Source: PRO6 sp035565775 (lineage in GTDB: Bacteria; Pseudomonadota; Alphaproteobacteria; Rhizobiales; Xanthobacteraceae). From it: DNA of 64,000 nt. Position 1 is the first letter of the stretch, and each line of letters opens with the position of its first letter. The notes beneath the pieces were generated by a model that searched no databases, was not told the DNA's origin, and saw only the letters and a list, made by a program, of their open reading frames with translations. Positions 38,459 through 47,375 of the stretch are shown in pieces. The DNA lies in the NCBI GenBank assembly GCA_035565775.1, contig DATMRW010000021.1, positions 930,001 to 994,000 on the forward strand. The letters are read 5' to 3'. The translations under genes and the position numbers were made by a program.

Positions 38459-38945
38459 CATGAAGGGCTCCACTCACGTTCTGGCCTCCCCGGAAATCGC
38501 GATCGTCGCGATCCCCGACGACGAGCGAGTCTGGGTGCCGCAGGCGCCGAATGTCTGGTTCCGGCCCTTGATGCTCAACACCCGGCAGGGCCAGTGGTGC
38601 AACCTGCTCCGCGTGCGGCGTGCCGGCGTGCTCTCGCGCCACCTTCATCCCAATCCCGTGCACGGCTTCGTGCTCAGGGGCAAATGGCACTACCGCGAGC
38701 ACGACTGGGTGGCGTCGGAAGGCTCCTACGTGTTCGAGCCGCCGGGCGAAATTCACACGCTGATCGTGCCGGAAGACACGCCGGAGATGATCACGTTCTT
38801 CAACATCCAGGGCTCGATGGTCTATCTCGACGAGGACAACAAGCACGTCGGCTATGAGGACGTGTTCACCAAGATCGATATGTGCCGCGCCCATTATGAA
38901 GCCGTCGGCCTTGGCCGCGATTACGTCGACCAGTTCGTGCGCTGA
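38448..38945 (+). CDS. Cupin protein, 2,4'-dihydroxyacetophenone/acetylacetone dioxygenase-like
   Basis: A 165-residue single-domain cupin. Metal-site candidates are H65 and H67 in RHLHPNPVHGF and H103 in PPGEIHTL. The sequence HGFVLRGKWHYREHDWV resembles Fe-dependent carbon-carbon-cleaving cupins annotated as 2,4'-dihydroxyacetophenone dioxygenase or acetylacetone dioxygenase. It could instead be an isomerase or lyase. It overlaps the regulator by 11 bp and the SDR start by one base, so all three are translationally linked. Confidence 0.85.
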   Translation: MYRDMKGSTHVLASPEIAIVAIPDDERVWVPQAPNVWFRPLMLNTRQGQWCNLLRVRRAGVLSRHLHPNPVHGFVLRGKWHYREHDWVASEGSYVFEPPGEIHTLIVPEDTPEMITFFNIQGSMVYLDEDNKHVGYEDVFTKIDMCRAHYEAVGLGRDYVDQFVR

Positions 38946-39733
38946 TGGCTGACGATCTCACCACAGGGCGCAACGCTCCCGCCGAGGCTCCATCCGCCGC
39001 ATGGGCGTCGATGTGGTATGCCGGCAAAAAAGTGTTCGTCACCGGCGGCACCTCCGGCATCGGCGCGGGCCTCGCGCGCGGCTTCATCGAAGCCGGCGCC
39101 GAAGTCGTCGCAACCGGCGTCAGCGATGCCGAGGTGGAAGCCGCGGCCAAGGATCCGTTGCTCGGCCGCGCCGAGCTGCATCGGCTCGACGTGCGCGACG
39201 CCAGCGCGATCGCCGCGACAATCGGCTCGCTAGACCGCCTCGACGTGGTGATCAACTGCGCCGGCATCATCCGCCGCGGCGATGAACTTTCGCCGGACGT
39301 CTTCCAGTCCGTCATCGACATCAATCTCAACGGCACCATGCGCGTCTGTGCGGCCGCCCGGCCGCTGCTCGCGCAGTCGCAGGGCGCGATCGTCAATCTG
39401 GCGTCGATGCTGTCGTTCTTCGGCGGCGGCCTCGTGCCGGGCTATTCGGCGAGCAAGGGCGGCATCGCCCAGCTGACGAAATCCCTCGCCATCGCCTACG
39501 CGCCGGACGGCATTCGCGTGAACGCGATCGCGCCGGGCTGGATCGCGACGCCGCTGACATCCGCGCTGCAAGGCAGCGACGAGCGCAGCCGCGCCATTCT
39601 CGATCGCACGCCGCTGAAGCGCTGGGGCCAGCCTTCGGACCTGCTCGGCGGCGTGTTCTATCTTTGCTCGCCGACGGCGTCGTTCGTCACCGGATCAATT
39701 CTGGCGATCGACGGCGGCTACGCGATCACGTGA
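38945..39733 (+). CDS. Short-chain dehydrogenase/reductase
   Basis: A 262-residue Rossmann-fold oxidoreductase. The cofactor motif TGGTSGIG is at 33-40, NCAG follows, and the catalytic YSASK lies near residue 166. The end SILAIDGGYAIT is typical of classical SDRs. The 28-residue N-terminal extension is longer than usual. The substrate is unknown; its place after the cupin suggests a step in the same pathway. Confidence 0.9.
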   Translation: MADDLTTGRNAPAEAPSAAWASMWYAGKKVFVTGGTSGIGAGLARGFIEAGAEVVATGVSDAEVEAAAKDPLLGRAELHRLDVRDASAIAATIGSLDRLDVVINCAGIIRRGDELSPDVFQSVIDINLNGTMRVCAAARPLLAQSQGAIVNLASMLSFFGGGLVPGYSASKGGIAQLTKSLAIAYAPDGIRVNAIAPGWIATPLTSALQGSDERSRAILDRTPLKRWGQPSDLLGGVFYLCSPTASFVTGSILAIDGGYAIT

Positions 39734-39736
39734 GGC

Positions 39737-39759
39737 GCGCCGCGGCATAGCCGCAGCGC
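39737..39759 (+). other. Hairpin between SDR and ABC permease genes
   Basis: GCGGC (39742-39746) and GCCGC (39750-39754) pair around ATA, and outer GCGC arms extend it with one mismatch. It sits in the only gap over 100 bp in the operon and might separate expression of enzyme and transporter genes. Confidence 0.3.
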
Positions 39760-39855
39760 GACAACCGGCGCCCGAATCACTGCGCACAGACGCAGCCGGA
39801 CGCCGGAGAGACAAGACCATAGCGACAACGGCCGCACAGGCCGTGGGGAGGACGC

Positions 39856-40677
39856 GTGCTGGTAGTACCCAGTCAAAAATCTCGGCCGAAGCAGCGGTCG
39901 CGGGCGCTGGATTCGCTCGTCGGTTCGCTCATCTTCATCGCGCCTCTGCTCGCGCTCGTGGTGGTCTGGGCCATCGTCGTGCCGGTCTTCGACGTCAACC
40001 CGCGCATCTTTCCCTCCGTCGGATCCGTGGGGCATGCCGCGCTGGAATCCATTCTCGACGGCAGCCTGTTCAAGCATATCGGCGCGAGCCTTTTGCGCGT
40101 TTTCGTCGGCACCCTGATCGGCGTCGCCACTGCCGTCCCGCTCGGCATCGCGATGGGCATCAGCCCGGGCGTCTCGGCATTCTTCACGCCGCTCCTGCGC
40201 TTCTTCTCGGTGCTCGCCGGTATCGCCTGGATCCCGATCGCAACCCTGTGGTTCGGCTATGGCGCGGGCGCGATCATTTTTGTCATCTTCAACGCGGTGT
40301 TCTTCGTCGTCGCCTACAACACGCTGCTCGGTGTCACCACCATTCCGCATACGGTGCGCAACGCTGCGGCCTCGCTCGGCGCTGGCAAATGGGCGCTGCT
40401 GACCGAAGTGCTGCTGCCCGGCGCCCTGCCGAACATCGTCACCGGCGTCCGCACCGGCCTCGGCTTTGCCTGGCGCGCGCTGATCGCCGCCGAGATGATC
40501 GCGACCAATGTCGGCCTCGGCTACATGCTGTTCGTCGCGCGCGACTTCTATCGCACCGAAGTCATCGTGCTCGGCATGATCATCATCGGCCTGATCTGGC
40601 TTCTGCTCGATCGCCTGATCCTCGTGCGGCTTGAGCGCAGCACGATCGAGCGCTGGGGAATGGTGAGGCGCGCATGA
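39856..40677 (+). CDS. ABC transporter permease 1 (SsuC/TauC type)
   Basis: A 273-residue inner-membrane permease with about six helices. The EAA-type loop is NAAASLGAGKWALLTEVLLPGALPNIVTG. It starts with GTG at 39856 after GGGGAGG. It overlaps the next permease by ATGA at 40674-40677. Together the two form a heterodimeric importer channel. Confidence 0.9.
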   Translation: MLVVPSQKSRPKQRSRALDSLVGSLIFIAPLLALVVVWAIVVPVFDVNPRIFPSVGSVGHAALESILDGSLFKHIGASLLRVFVGTLIGVATAVPLGIAMGISPGVSAFFTPLLRFFSVLAGIAWIPIATLWFGYGAGAIIFVIFNAVFFVVAYNTLLGVTTIPHTVRNAAASLGAGKWALLTEVLLPGALPNIVTGVRTGLGFAWRALIAAEMIATNVGLGYMLFVARDFYRTEVIVLGMIIIGLIWLLLDRLILVRLERSTIERWGMVRRA

Positions 40678-41480
40678 ATATCTTGCTGCAGGGCTGGAGC
40701 CTTTACATCCGCGCAACGCATCGCTGGCCGGGCGTCGCGGCGCTGGTGCCGTTCATTCCCGTCGTCGCGATCTGGGCGATCATCGCCGAGTCCGGCCTGT
40801 TTCCGCGCGCCTTCTTTCCGGGGCCGGTCGACGTCGTCCATTCCTTCTTCTCGCTGAGCTACAAGGGCATCCTGCCCGATTATCTGCAGGACAGCCTGGT
40901 GCGGCTCGCCGCCGGCGCCAGCGTCGGCATGCTGCTCGGCATTCCGCTCGGCATCTGGATCGGCACCAGCCGCACCGCGCATCGCATCTGCTGGCCGGTG
41001 CTGCTGTTCTTCCAGGCCATCGGCGACATCGCCTGGCTGCCGATCCTCCTGATCTGGTTTGGCTTCGGGCTCTCCACGATGACGTTTGTCATCGTCTATA
41101 CGGTGCTGTTTCCGGTCGTGCTCAACACCGTGCTCGGCGTCGAGTCCGTTCCGCGCGACCTCGGCCGCGCCGCACGCAGCCTCGGCGCCTCGCCGGCGCG
41201 CGTGCTGTGGGAGGTGACGCTGCCCGGCGCGCTGCCCAACATCATCACCGGCCTGCGCAACGGCCTCGGCTATGGCTGGCGCGCGCTGATCGCGGTGGAG
41301 ATGATCGTCGGCACCAGCGGCATCGGCTTCATGATGTTCGATGCGCGCCGCGCCGGCTCCGTCGTCGAGATCATGGTCGGCATGATCATTCTCGGACTGC
41401 TTTGGTACATCGTCGATGGCTGGATCCTTGCGCCGATCGAGCGCGCGACCGGCCGCCGCTGGGGACTGGTGACATCATGA
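40674..41480 (+). CDS. ABC transporter permease 2 (SsuC/TauC type)
   Basis: A 268-residue permease, related to but distinct from permease 1. The EAA loop is RAARSLGASPARVLWEVTLPGALPNI and it has about six hydrophobic helices. It overlaps both neighbours by ATGA, so the genes are expressed stoichiometrically. Two different permeases are less common than a homodimer in the sulfonate/nitrate family. Confidence 0.9.
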   Translation: MNILLQGWSLYIRATHRWPGVAALVPFIPVVAIWAIIAESGLFPRAFFPGPVDVVHSFFSLSYKGILPDYLQDSLVRLAAGASVGMLLGIPLGIWIGTSRTAHRICWPVLLFFQAIGDIAWLPILLIWFGFGLSTMTFVIVYTVLFPVVLNTVLGVESVPRDLGRAARSLGASPARVLWEVTLPGALPNIITGLRNGLGYGWRALIAVEMIVGTSGIGFMMFDARRAGSVVEIMVGMIILGLLWYIVDGWILAPIERATGRRWGLVTS

Positions 41481-42235
41481 CAACACTGCAACTGCGCAAC
41501 CTCGCCAAAACCTACTTCGACCCCTATGCCGGCGCGCATGTGACTGCGGTTCACGATGTCTCGCTCGACATCGAGCAGGGCGAATTCGTCTCCGTCGTCG
41601 GCCCCTCCGGTTGCGGCAAGACCACGATCCTCAACATGATCGCCGGCTTCATCCCCTATACCGGCGGCGAGATTCTGCTGAACGGCAAGGCGATCGACGG
41701 CCCCGGCCCGGAGCGCGGCGTGGTGTTTCAATCCTTCGCACTGTTCCCGTGGAAGACCGTGCTCGACAATGTCGGCTTCGGGCCGAAAATGCGCGGCGTG
41801 CCGAAGGCCGAGCGCGACAGGATCGCGCACGAATACCTTGCGCTCGCCGGGCTCTCGCACGCGGCGCATCGCTATCCGGGCGAACTGTCCGGCGGCATGC
41901 AGCAGCGCGTCGGCGTCGTCCGCGCGCTCGCCAACAATCCCGACGTGCTGCTGATGGACGAACCCTTCGCCAGCGTCGATGCGCAGACCCGCATGACCCT
42001 GCAGGAGGAACTGACCCGGATCTGGCAGGAGCGCCGGCCGACGGTCATCTTCATCACCCACGACGTGCCGGAGGCGGTGTTCCTCGCCAACCGCGTCGTC
42101 GTTCTCTCCAAGGGGCGCGTGCTCGAACAGATCAAGATCGATCTGCCGCGGCCGCGCGTCTGGGACGAGCTCATCGAGGACGACACCTTCAAGCGACTAT
42201 CGGCCGACGTGCTGCAGATGGTGCGATCGGCATGA
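41477..42235 (+). CDS. ABC transporter ATP-binding protein (SsuB/TauB type)
   Basis: A 252-residue ATPase. Walker A is GPSGCGKTT, the Q loop lies in VVFQSFALFPW, the signature is LSGGMQQRV, Walker B is VLLMDEPF, and the switch His is in FITHDVPEAV. It overlaps the preceding permease and the following small gene by ATGA. Confidence 0.94.
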   Translation: MTTLQLRNLAKTYFDPYAGAHVTAVHDVSLDIEQGEFVSVVGPSGCGKTTILNMIAGFIPYTGGEILLNGKAIDGPGPERGVVFQSFALFPWKTVLDNVGFGPKMRGVPKAERDRIAHEYLALAGLSHAAHRYPGELSGGMQQRVGVVRALANNPDVLLMDEPFASVDAQTRMTLQEELTRIWQERRPTVIFITHDVPEAVFLANRVVVLSKGRVLEQIKIDLPRPRVWDELIEDDTFKRLSADVLQMVRSA

Positions 42236-42564
42236 GTGTCGTCTCCGCCATCCTGCGCTCCGGCCGCGGCCGCTTCATCATCGGCGTCATCATCGCCTGG
42301 ATCGGCTTCGAGCTCTGGCAGTCGGTGACGGCGCCATCAAAAATCTCGCCGGAACTTTCGGGCACCTCGGCGAGAGTTAATGTGCAGATCCAACTGCCGT
42401 TCACGCCCGAGCGGTTTCACGTCCTCGCCTTCCAGAAGTACGGGCGGGTGTCGGGGACCGACGACAACTCAATCGAGCTTCGTGGAGTGAAACGAACCGA
42501 TCTCAATGCCGTCGCCCGCCCCTATTGGGTGACCAGCATCGGGCCAATCAAACCGGGAGGATAA
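42232..42564 (+). CDS. Small membrane-anchored protein of the ABC operon (unknown)
   Basis: A 110-residue protein starting in the ATGA that ends the ATPase gene and ending 3 bp before the binding-protein ATG. Residues 13-30 form one hydrophobic helix (RFIIGVIIAWIGFELW); the remaining 80 residues are polar and beta-like. The orientation is probably cytoplasmic N-terminus and periplasmic C-terminus. No known family is recognised. Its position between ATPase and binding protein suggests a transporter accessory role, which is inference. Confidence 0.75.
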   Translation: MSVVSAILRSGRGRFIIGVIIAWIGFELWQSVTAPSKISPELSGTSARVNVQIQLPFTPERFHVLAFQKYGRVSGTDDNSIELRGVKRTDLNAVARPYWVTSIGPIKPGG

Positions 42565-42567
42565 AGA

Positions 42568-43623
42568 ATGAAACGACTGCTACTGCTTGGCATATCGGCG
42601 CTGCTGGCCTGCGCGCCGGCAAAGGCGCAGGACCTGATCAAGCTCAAGGCCGGCATGGTGACGGGCATCGACCAGATCGGCCTGCCGATCGCGCTCGAGC
42701 GCGGCTTCTTCGAGAAGTACGGCCTCGACGTTGCCATTGCCCGCCCCTATGCCACCGGCGTCGATGCGCTGAACGCGCTGCAGGCGGGCGAAAGCGAGAT
42801 CGTGCAGGTCGGCGTCCCGATGATCGGCGCGGTGCTGCGCGGCATGGACCTCGTGGCGCTCGGCAACTACAGCGGCAACGCCACCAAGGCCGGCTCGGAC
42901 GCGACGATGGCGATCGTCGCGCGCGAGGGCTCCGGCATCGTCAAGGGCGACCTCAAGAGCCTCAAGGGCAAGAAGATCGCCACCTCCTTCGGCACCATCA
43001 ACCACCTCTATATTCTCGCCACGCTGGAGAAGGCCGGGCTGACGCCGGACGACGTGACGCTCGTCAACACGCCGCCGCCGGACATGACGGTGGCGCTGCT
43101 CGCCAAGGGCATCGATGCGTTCTCGGGCTGGGATCCGTGGCCGATCATCGCGGGCAAGGATGTGCCCGGCGCCTTCCAGCTCGTGCGCGGCGGCGACGTG
43201 ATCTCGTATCTCGGCTTCAACGTGGCGCTGCGCCCGTGGGTGGAGAAGAACGGCGCGACCATCGAAAAATTCCTGGCGGCCGTCTCCGAAGCCGACCAGT
43301 GGATGCGCAAAAATCCGAAGCAGGCCGCGCAGGTCGCCACCCGCTGGATTCCCGGCCTGAAGGTCGACATCGCGGAAGCGGCGATGGAGTTCAACATCCA
43401 GCAGGCCGACCGTCGCCTCTCCGCCAACAACTATCGCGCCCTGTGGAGCGCGGAGGACCGGCTGGCGCGGCTCGGCATTTTGAAGGCGACCTTCGACGTG
43501 AACAAGCACATCGAGCCGAAGCACATGCTCAAGGTGATGAAGGACCACCCGCAGCTGTTCGCCGACCTGCCGCCGATCCCGGCGGATGTGGCGATCGGGC
43601 CGGGCTACGCTTTCAAGCCCTGA
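42568..43623 (+). CDS. ABC transporter substrate-binding protein (SsuA/NMT1/THI5 family)
   Basis: A 351-residue periplasmic protein with a clear signal peptide (MKRLLLLGISALLACAPAKA). The mature part has the type II binding fold: GLPIALERGFFEKYGLDV, ALQAGESEIVQVG, LKGKKIATSFGT and AFSGWDPWP. The family binds sulfonates, nitrate, thiamine precursors or aromatic acids, so the ligand is open. It is the last gene of the operon and is followed by a terminator. Confidence 0.92.
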   Translation: MKRLLLLGISALLACAPAKAQDLIKLKAGMVTGIDQIGLPIALERGFFEKYGLDVAIARPYATGVDALNALQAGESEIVQVGVPMIGAVLRGMDLVALGNYSGNATKAGSDATMAIVAREGSGIVKGDLKSLKGKKIATSFGTINHLYILATLEKAGLTPDDVTLVNTPPPDMTVALLAKGIDAFSGWDPWPIIAGKDVPGAFQLVRGGDVISYLGFNVALRPWVEKNGATIEKFLAAVSEADQWMRKNPKQAAQVATRWIPGLKVDIAEAAMEFNIQQADRRLSANNYRALWSAEDRLARLGILKATFDVNKHIEPKHMLKVMKDHPQLFADLPPIPADVAIGPGYAFKP

Positions 43624-43649
43624 GATCTTTGCACGATACAGCATCACGG

Positions 43650-43675
43650 CGGCGGGCCATTCGGCCCGCCGTTTT
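43650..43675 (+). terminator. Intrinsic terminator ending the ABC operon
   Basis: CGGCGGGCC (43650-43658) pairs with GGCCCGCCG (43663-43671) around ATTC, followed by TTTT. Confidence 0.85.
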
Positions 43676-43754
43676 GCGTTCCGGGGTGCCGAGCATCGCC
43701 GCCACGCATCGATGTCTTGAACTTGGCGCGCAGCCGGTGATGATGTTTTCATCA

Positions 43755-44180
43755 TCAGCTCTCGATCAAAGCATCCTTCGATAGCCAGCCGACATAGCTC
43801 AGCCATAGCCCGACAAGCAGCTCGACGCCCGCGGCAGTGAGCAGGATGGAGGGACGGCGCACGACAGCGTCCGTCAGCTCGGCGCCGAGCACCGGAGCGG
43901 CCATGAGCCACGCGCCCTTGAGCGCGACCACGATGCCGATCAGCGACAGCACAATCGCGGCGGCGCTCGTCCAATGATGATGCAGGGCGATCATCGTCAG
44001 GCCCGCCATCAGCGTGAACGCGCCGGTCGCCAGGACAAGCGGATCGTCACGCACGAAGTCGGTCAAAAGCTGCGGCAGCGCGCTCTGCCGCGCAAACAGC
44101 GTCACGGCCATGATGACGAGATAGGGGCCGGCGATGCGGGCCAGAATGCGCGTGCGGATAGCGGGGTTGTAGGTCGGCAT
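43755..44180 (-). CDS. Four-helix membrane protein (hypothetical)
   Basis: A 141-residue protein with about four hydrophobic helices (IAGPYLVIMAVTLFA, ATGAFTLMAGLTMIAL, AAAIVLSLIGIVVAL and ILLTAAGVELLVGLWL). The ATG at 44180 has AAAGGAAC upstream; a longer in-frame start at 44234 adds no useful feature. No family is named with confidence. It stands alone between the ABC operon terminator and the acyltransferase gene. Confidence 0.65.
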   Translation of the reverse strand: MPTYNPAIRTRILARIAGPYLVIMAVTLFARQSALPQLLTDFVRDDPLVLATGAFTLMAGLTMIALHHHWTSAAAIVLSLIGIVVALKGAWLMAAPVLGAELTDAVVRRPSILLTAAGVELLVGLWLSYVGWLSKDALIES

Positions 44181-44265
44181 GTCCGTTCCTTTCAATCGCA
44201 ACGTCGCGCTCACCTTCAGCGCAGCTCCAAGCATACGCCCCGGATGGGAGAATTCCGAACATTCC

Positions 44266-46368
44266 TCATTCCAGAAGAGGGTCGAGAAAACGCAGATGCT
44301 GCCGCACGAACGCAGGGCGCAGATGCGTTAGATCTGAGAATTTGGGCTCCCCCGCTCCAAAGAAGGGCGAGCAGGTTGCGCCGCTTCCGCAGACATCGGG
44401 AAAGGGATCAAGGAGGCTGGCTCCGGTGCGTTCACTAATGGCGCGCAGCCTCGCATCGGCGGCCGCCCGGATGGCTCGCAGCGCGGCGACGGGGATTTCC
44501 TCCTCAACATCGGGGGCGATCCAAAAACCGGTCAGGCCGCGCGTCACCATCCGGCCGGGATCGAACCGCTCGTGAGCGGGGGGCGCCAGCACCAGATAGA
44601 CCTTGGCGCCGTTCGCTTGCAGCAACCGCACATGGTCTTCGAGATTGGCGTAGAAGGCATCGCTGCCCTCTGCGGTGTTCAGAGGCAAGGTGCGGCCCTT
44701 GCGTTCGATCACCATCCCTTCGGTGCTATAGCCCGCCCATGCGGCCCCCAGCACCACCGCTTGCACCTTTTCGCGCTGTACGAGATCGACCAGAATGCCT
44801 GGCAGGCTCACGCAGCGAGCAAATTTGTCCGGCTGCATCACTCCCGGAACCGGCGGACAGCGCGGCCCCGTCACGAAGAACGTATTGGCAGCCAAACGCC
44901 CCTCGTCAAACAGTTGCTGGACACGCGGGCCGTATTGAAACAGCAAGCTGTCGCCGGCCAACGCGACCTTGTCCTCGCCATCTCCCAGATGTGCGACCAA
45001 CGTCCAATCGTGCCTCGTCACGGCCATGCCCGCTGTGGGTTTGAAGTCCGCGTCAAGCTTCGCGTTGCCGATTTTTCGCACGTCGACGCCGGGCAGACTT
45101 GGGAAACGCTCGGGAAATCCGCCGCCGGCCCACACGACCATGCCGCAAGCACCGAGCGCCGCCACGCAGCTCGCCACCATCAGGGTGCGGCGATGGCGAC
45201 GCGTTCCAAACCGCACGGGGCATTCTATGAAACGGTAAGTAGCCCAGGCCAGCACGAAGCTTGCGGCCACAAGCGCCATGGCCATCAGAGGCGTTGGCGG
45301 CTTGCCGAGACGAATGATGTATGCGTAGGAAATCAGTGGCCAGTGCCAGATGTAGAGCGGGTAACTGATGAACCCTATGGCAACGGCAGTGCGATTGGAA
45401 AAGAGGATGCGGTTCACCGCTGCGCCCGGTCCAGCGGCGATAACCGCCACCGTTCCGGCCACAGGCAGGAGCGCGATCCAGCCCGGAAAGCGGCTCGCGG
45501 ATGTGAACAGCGCCACCGATGTCAGGAGCGCCGCCAGTCCAGCAACAGAGATCCAAGACCGGATGTTGGGAGCAAGAACAAACTGACCAATCCACGCGAG
45601 GCCAGCGCCCGCCAACAGCTCCCAGAAGCGCGAAATGGGCAGATAGAAGGCATCCGAGAGATTCGTGATCGACAGCGCGACGTTGATGCCGAATGAGGCC
45701 ACGAACAAAATGACAAGGAGTCGCCCTAAGTTCGCCTTCTTCCGGAAGGCGCCCCATAGAAGCATCGGCCACAAGATGTAAAACTGCTCTTCGATACCCA
45801 AGGACCACAGATGCAAGAGCGGCTTTGAGGTGGCTGCGGCATCGAAATAACCGGCTTCGTACCAGAGCGCGATATTGGATAAAAAGCCCGCGCCGAAAAA
45901 CGCATGCTTGCCGAGCTGCGCCAGCTCTGATGGCGTCATCGCAAGGATGCCGTAAGCCAGCACCACGGCCAGGCACACGGCAAGCGCCGGGAAGATGCGC
46001 CGGATGCGCCGCCCATAGAAGGCAGCAAACGAGAATCGCCGCTCTTTTATTTCGGTGAAAAGTATCGACGATATAAGAAAGCCGGAGATGACAAAGAAAA
46101 TGTCGACGCCGACATATCCGCCCGGCACCGCCTCCGGGAAGGCATGATAGAGCACCACCGCGAGCACAGCAAAAGCCCGAAGACCGTCGATATCCGGGCG
46201 ATACTTGCGAGCGTAGGGCGACGGAAGGGGCCCGGCGGCGGCGCTGAAGCTGTTCCGGGAGCGTGCCGCAACACCGAGTTCCGGCTCGGTGTCCTTCTGG
46301 TCGACCTTGACGCGCCCGACAGCCCTATCGGTCAAATTCAGCGCTCCCCGTCTCGCACCTTCACACAA
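44266..46368 (-). CDS. OafA/YrhL-type membrane acyltransferase with C-terminal SGNH domain
   Basis: Up to 700 residues. About residues 55-400 form a ten-helix acyltransferase-3 domain, beginning YRPDIDGLRAFAVLAVVLYH. The C-terminal part (about 440-700) is an SGNH domain, with the nucleophile region LAGDSLLFQYGP and the Asp/His pair in SDLTHLRP near the end. Such proteins O-acetylate lipopolysaccharide or exopolysaccharide sugars. The start is a TTG with a poor ribosome site; later GTG starts are possible. No polysaccharide genes are adjacent. Confidence 0.88.
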   Translation of the reverse strand: MCEGARRGALNLTDRAVGRVKVDQKDTEPELGVAARSRNSFSAAAGPLPSPYARKYRPDIDGLRAFAVLAVVLYHAFPEAVPGGYVGVDIFFVISGFLISSILFTEIKERRFSFAAFYGRRIRRIFPALAVCLAVVLAYGILAMTPSELAQLGKHAFFGAGFLSNIALWYEAGYFDAAATSKPLLHLWSLGIEEQFYILWPMLLWGAFRKKANLGRLLVILFVASFGINVALSITNLSDAFYLPISRFWELLAGAGLAWIGQFVLAPNIRSWISVAGLAALLTSVALFTSASRFPGWIALLPVAGTVAVIAAGPGAAVNRILFSNRTAVAIGFISYPLYIWHWPLISYAYIIRLGKPPTPLMAMALVAASFVLAWATYRFIECPVRFGTRRHRRTLMVASCVAALGACGMVVWAGGGFPERFPSLPGVDVRKIGNAKLDADFKPTAGMAVTRHDWTLVAHLGDGEDKVALAGDSLLFQYGPRVQQLFDEGRLAANTFFVTGPRCPPVPGVMQPDKFARCVSLPGILVDLVQREKVQAVVLGAAWAGYSTEGMVIERKGRTLPLNTAEGSDAFYANLEDHVRLLQANGAKVYLVLAPPAHERFDPGRMVTRGLTGFWIAPDVEEEIPVAALRAIRAAADARLRAISERTGASLLDPFPDVCGSGATCSPFFGAGEPKFSDLTHLRPAFVRQHLRFLDPLLE

Positions 46369-46424
46369 TGAAATGAAAGCTTGAGATAGGCAACCGCCGC
46401 TGAGGCCTGAGCTTGGCGTGCTGC

Positions 46425-46479
46425 AGGCCTTGCTCTCCGACGAGATTGGCTCCGCAATGCTACGCGAGAAGCAAGGCCT
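46425..46479. repeat. Inverted repeat, 10-bp arms 35 bp apart
   Basis: AGGCCTTGCT (46425-46434) and AGCAAGGCCT (46470-46479) are exact complements. They lie in the 196-bp gap after the SDR operon end and before the acyltransferase start. No transposase remnant is seen, so it may be a transcription end structure. Confidence 0.35.
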
Positions 46480-46564
46480 ATGAAGTGCGCTGCATTCTAT
46501 GTCCGCCTCTCGAGCGCGCGTCAGCCGACGTCCGCAAACACATCAACCGGCGTTCCGAAAGAGC

Positions 46565-47353
46565 TCAGGCGGAATCGCCACCGTCGATCGGAATGATCGC
46601 GCCGTTGATGTAGCTCGATGCCGATGACGCCAGCAGCAGCGCCAGTCCCTTGATCTCGTCAATCGTCGCCATGCGGCCGAGCGGCACCGTCGAGGTGAAT
46701 TTTCCGGCGACCTCGGGATCGTGCATCCGCCCGTTCCCGATACTGGTCCTGAAGGGCCCAGGTGCGATGGCATTGATGCGGATGTTGTGCGGCCCGAGCT
46801 CCTTGGCCGCGACGCGGACGACATGCGCAACAGCCGATTTCGCCGCATGATAGGCATAGGCGGGGATCGGCGACGTTTTAACGCCCGCAATCGACGCGGT
46901 CACGATGATCGATCCCGATCTTCGCTGTTTCATCTGCCGCGCCGCCGCCTGGATGGTGACGAATGTGCCGTCCAGATTGATCCGGGTCGAATGTTCCCAG
47001 GCCTCCATCGATACGTTTTCGATCTGCCCATCCTCGACACCGTAGCCCGGCCCGGCGCTGATCCCGGCGTTGGCGAAAACAATATCGAGTTGGCCGAATT
47101 TTTCTGCCGTATCATCGACCATCTTTCTGACGGCGTCGAAATTTGAAATGTCGACGACCACGGTCGAGACCCGGCCGCCACTCTTGCGCAGCCTGCCGGC
47201 GACCTCAGCGAGCGCATCCGTATCGAGATCGGCCAACACGACGATCGCGCCGTTGTCGGCGAGCACTTCCGCCATGCCGGACCCCAGCCCGTGCGCTGCG
47301 CCGGTGACGATGGCGACCTTGTCCCTGACGTCGAAAAGTTCACTCGCCTTCAT
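46565..47353 (-). CDS. Short-chain dehydrogenase/reductase (last gene of ThDP/TRAP operon)
   Basis: A 262-residue classical SDR. TGAAHGLG near residue 17 binds NAD(P), NAGIS and the catalytic YHAAK are present, and it ends GAIIPIDGGDSA. The ATG at 47353 has AAGGGG upstream; the in-frame extension to 47407 overlaps the gene before it. It follows the other SDR by 22 bp. Both share the unusual motif NAGISAGPG, so they probably arose by duplication. Confidence 0.9.
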   Translation of the reverse strand: MKASELFDVRDKVAIVTGAAHGLGSGMAEVLADNGAIVVLADLDTDALAEVAGRLRKSGGRVSTVVVDISNFDAVRKMVDDTAEKFGQLDIVFANAGISAGPGYGVEDGQIENVSMEAWEHSTRINLDGTFVTIQAAARQMKQRRSGSIIVTASIAGVKTSPIPAYAYHAAKSAVAHVVRVAAKELGPHNIRINAIAPGPFRTSIGNGRMHDPEVAGKFTSTVPLGRMATIDEIKGLALLLASSASSYINGAIIPIDGGDSA

Positions 47354-47375
47354 GTCCGATACCCCTTCTGCTCGA

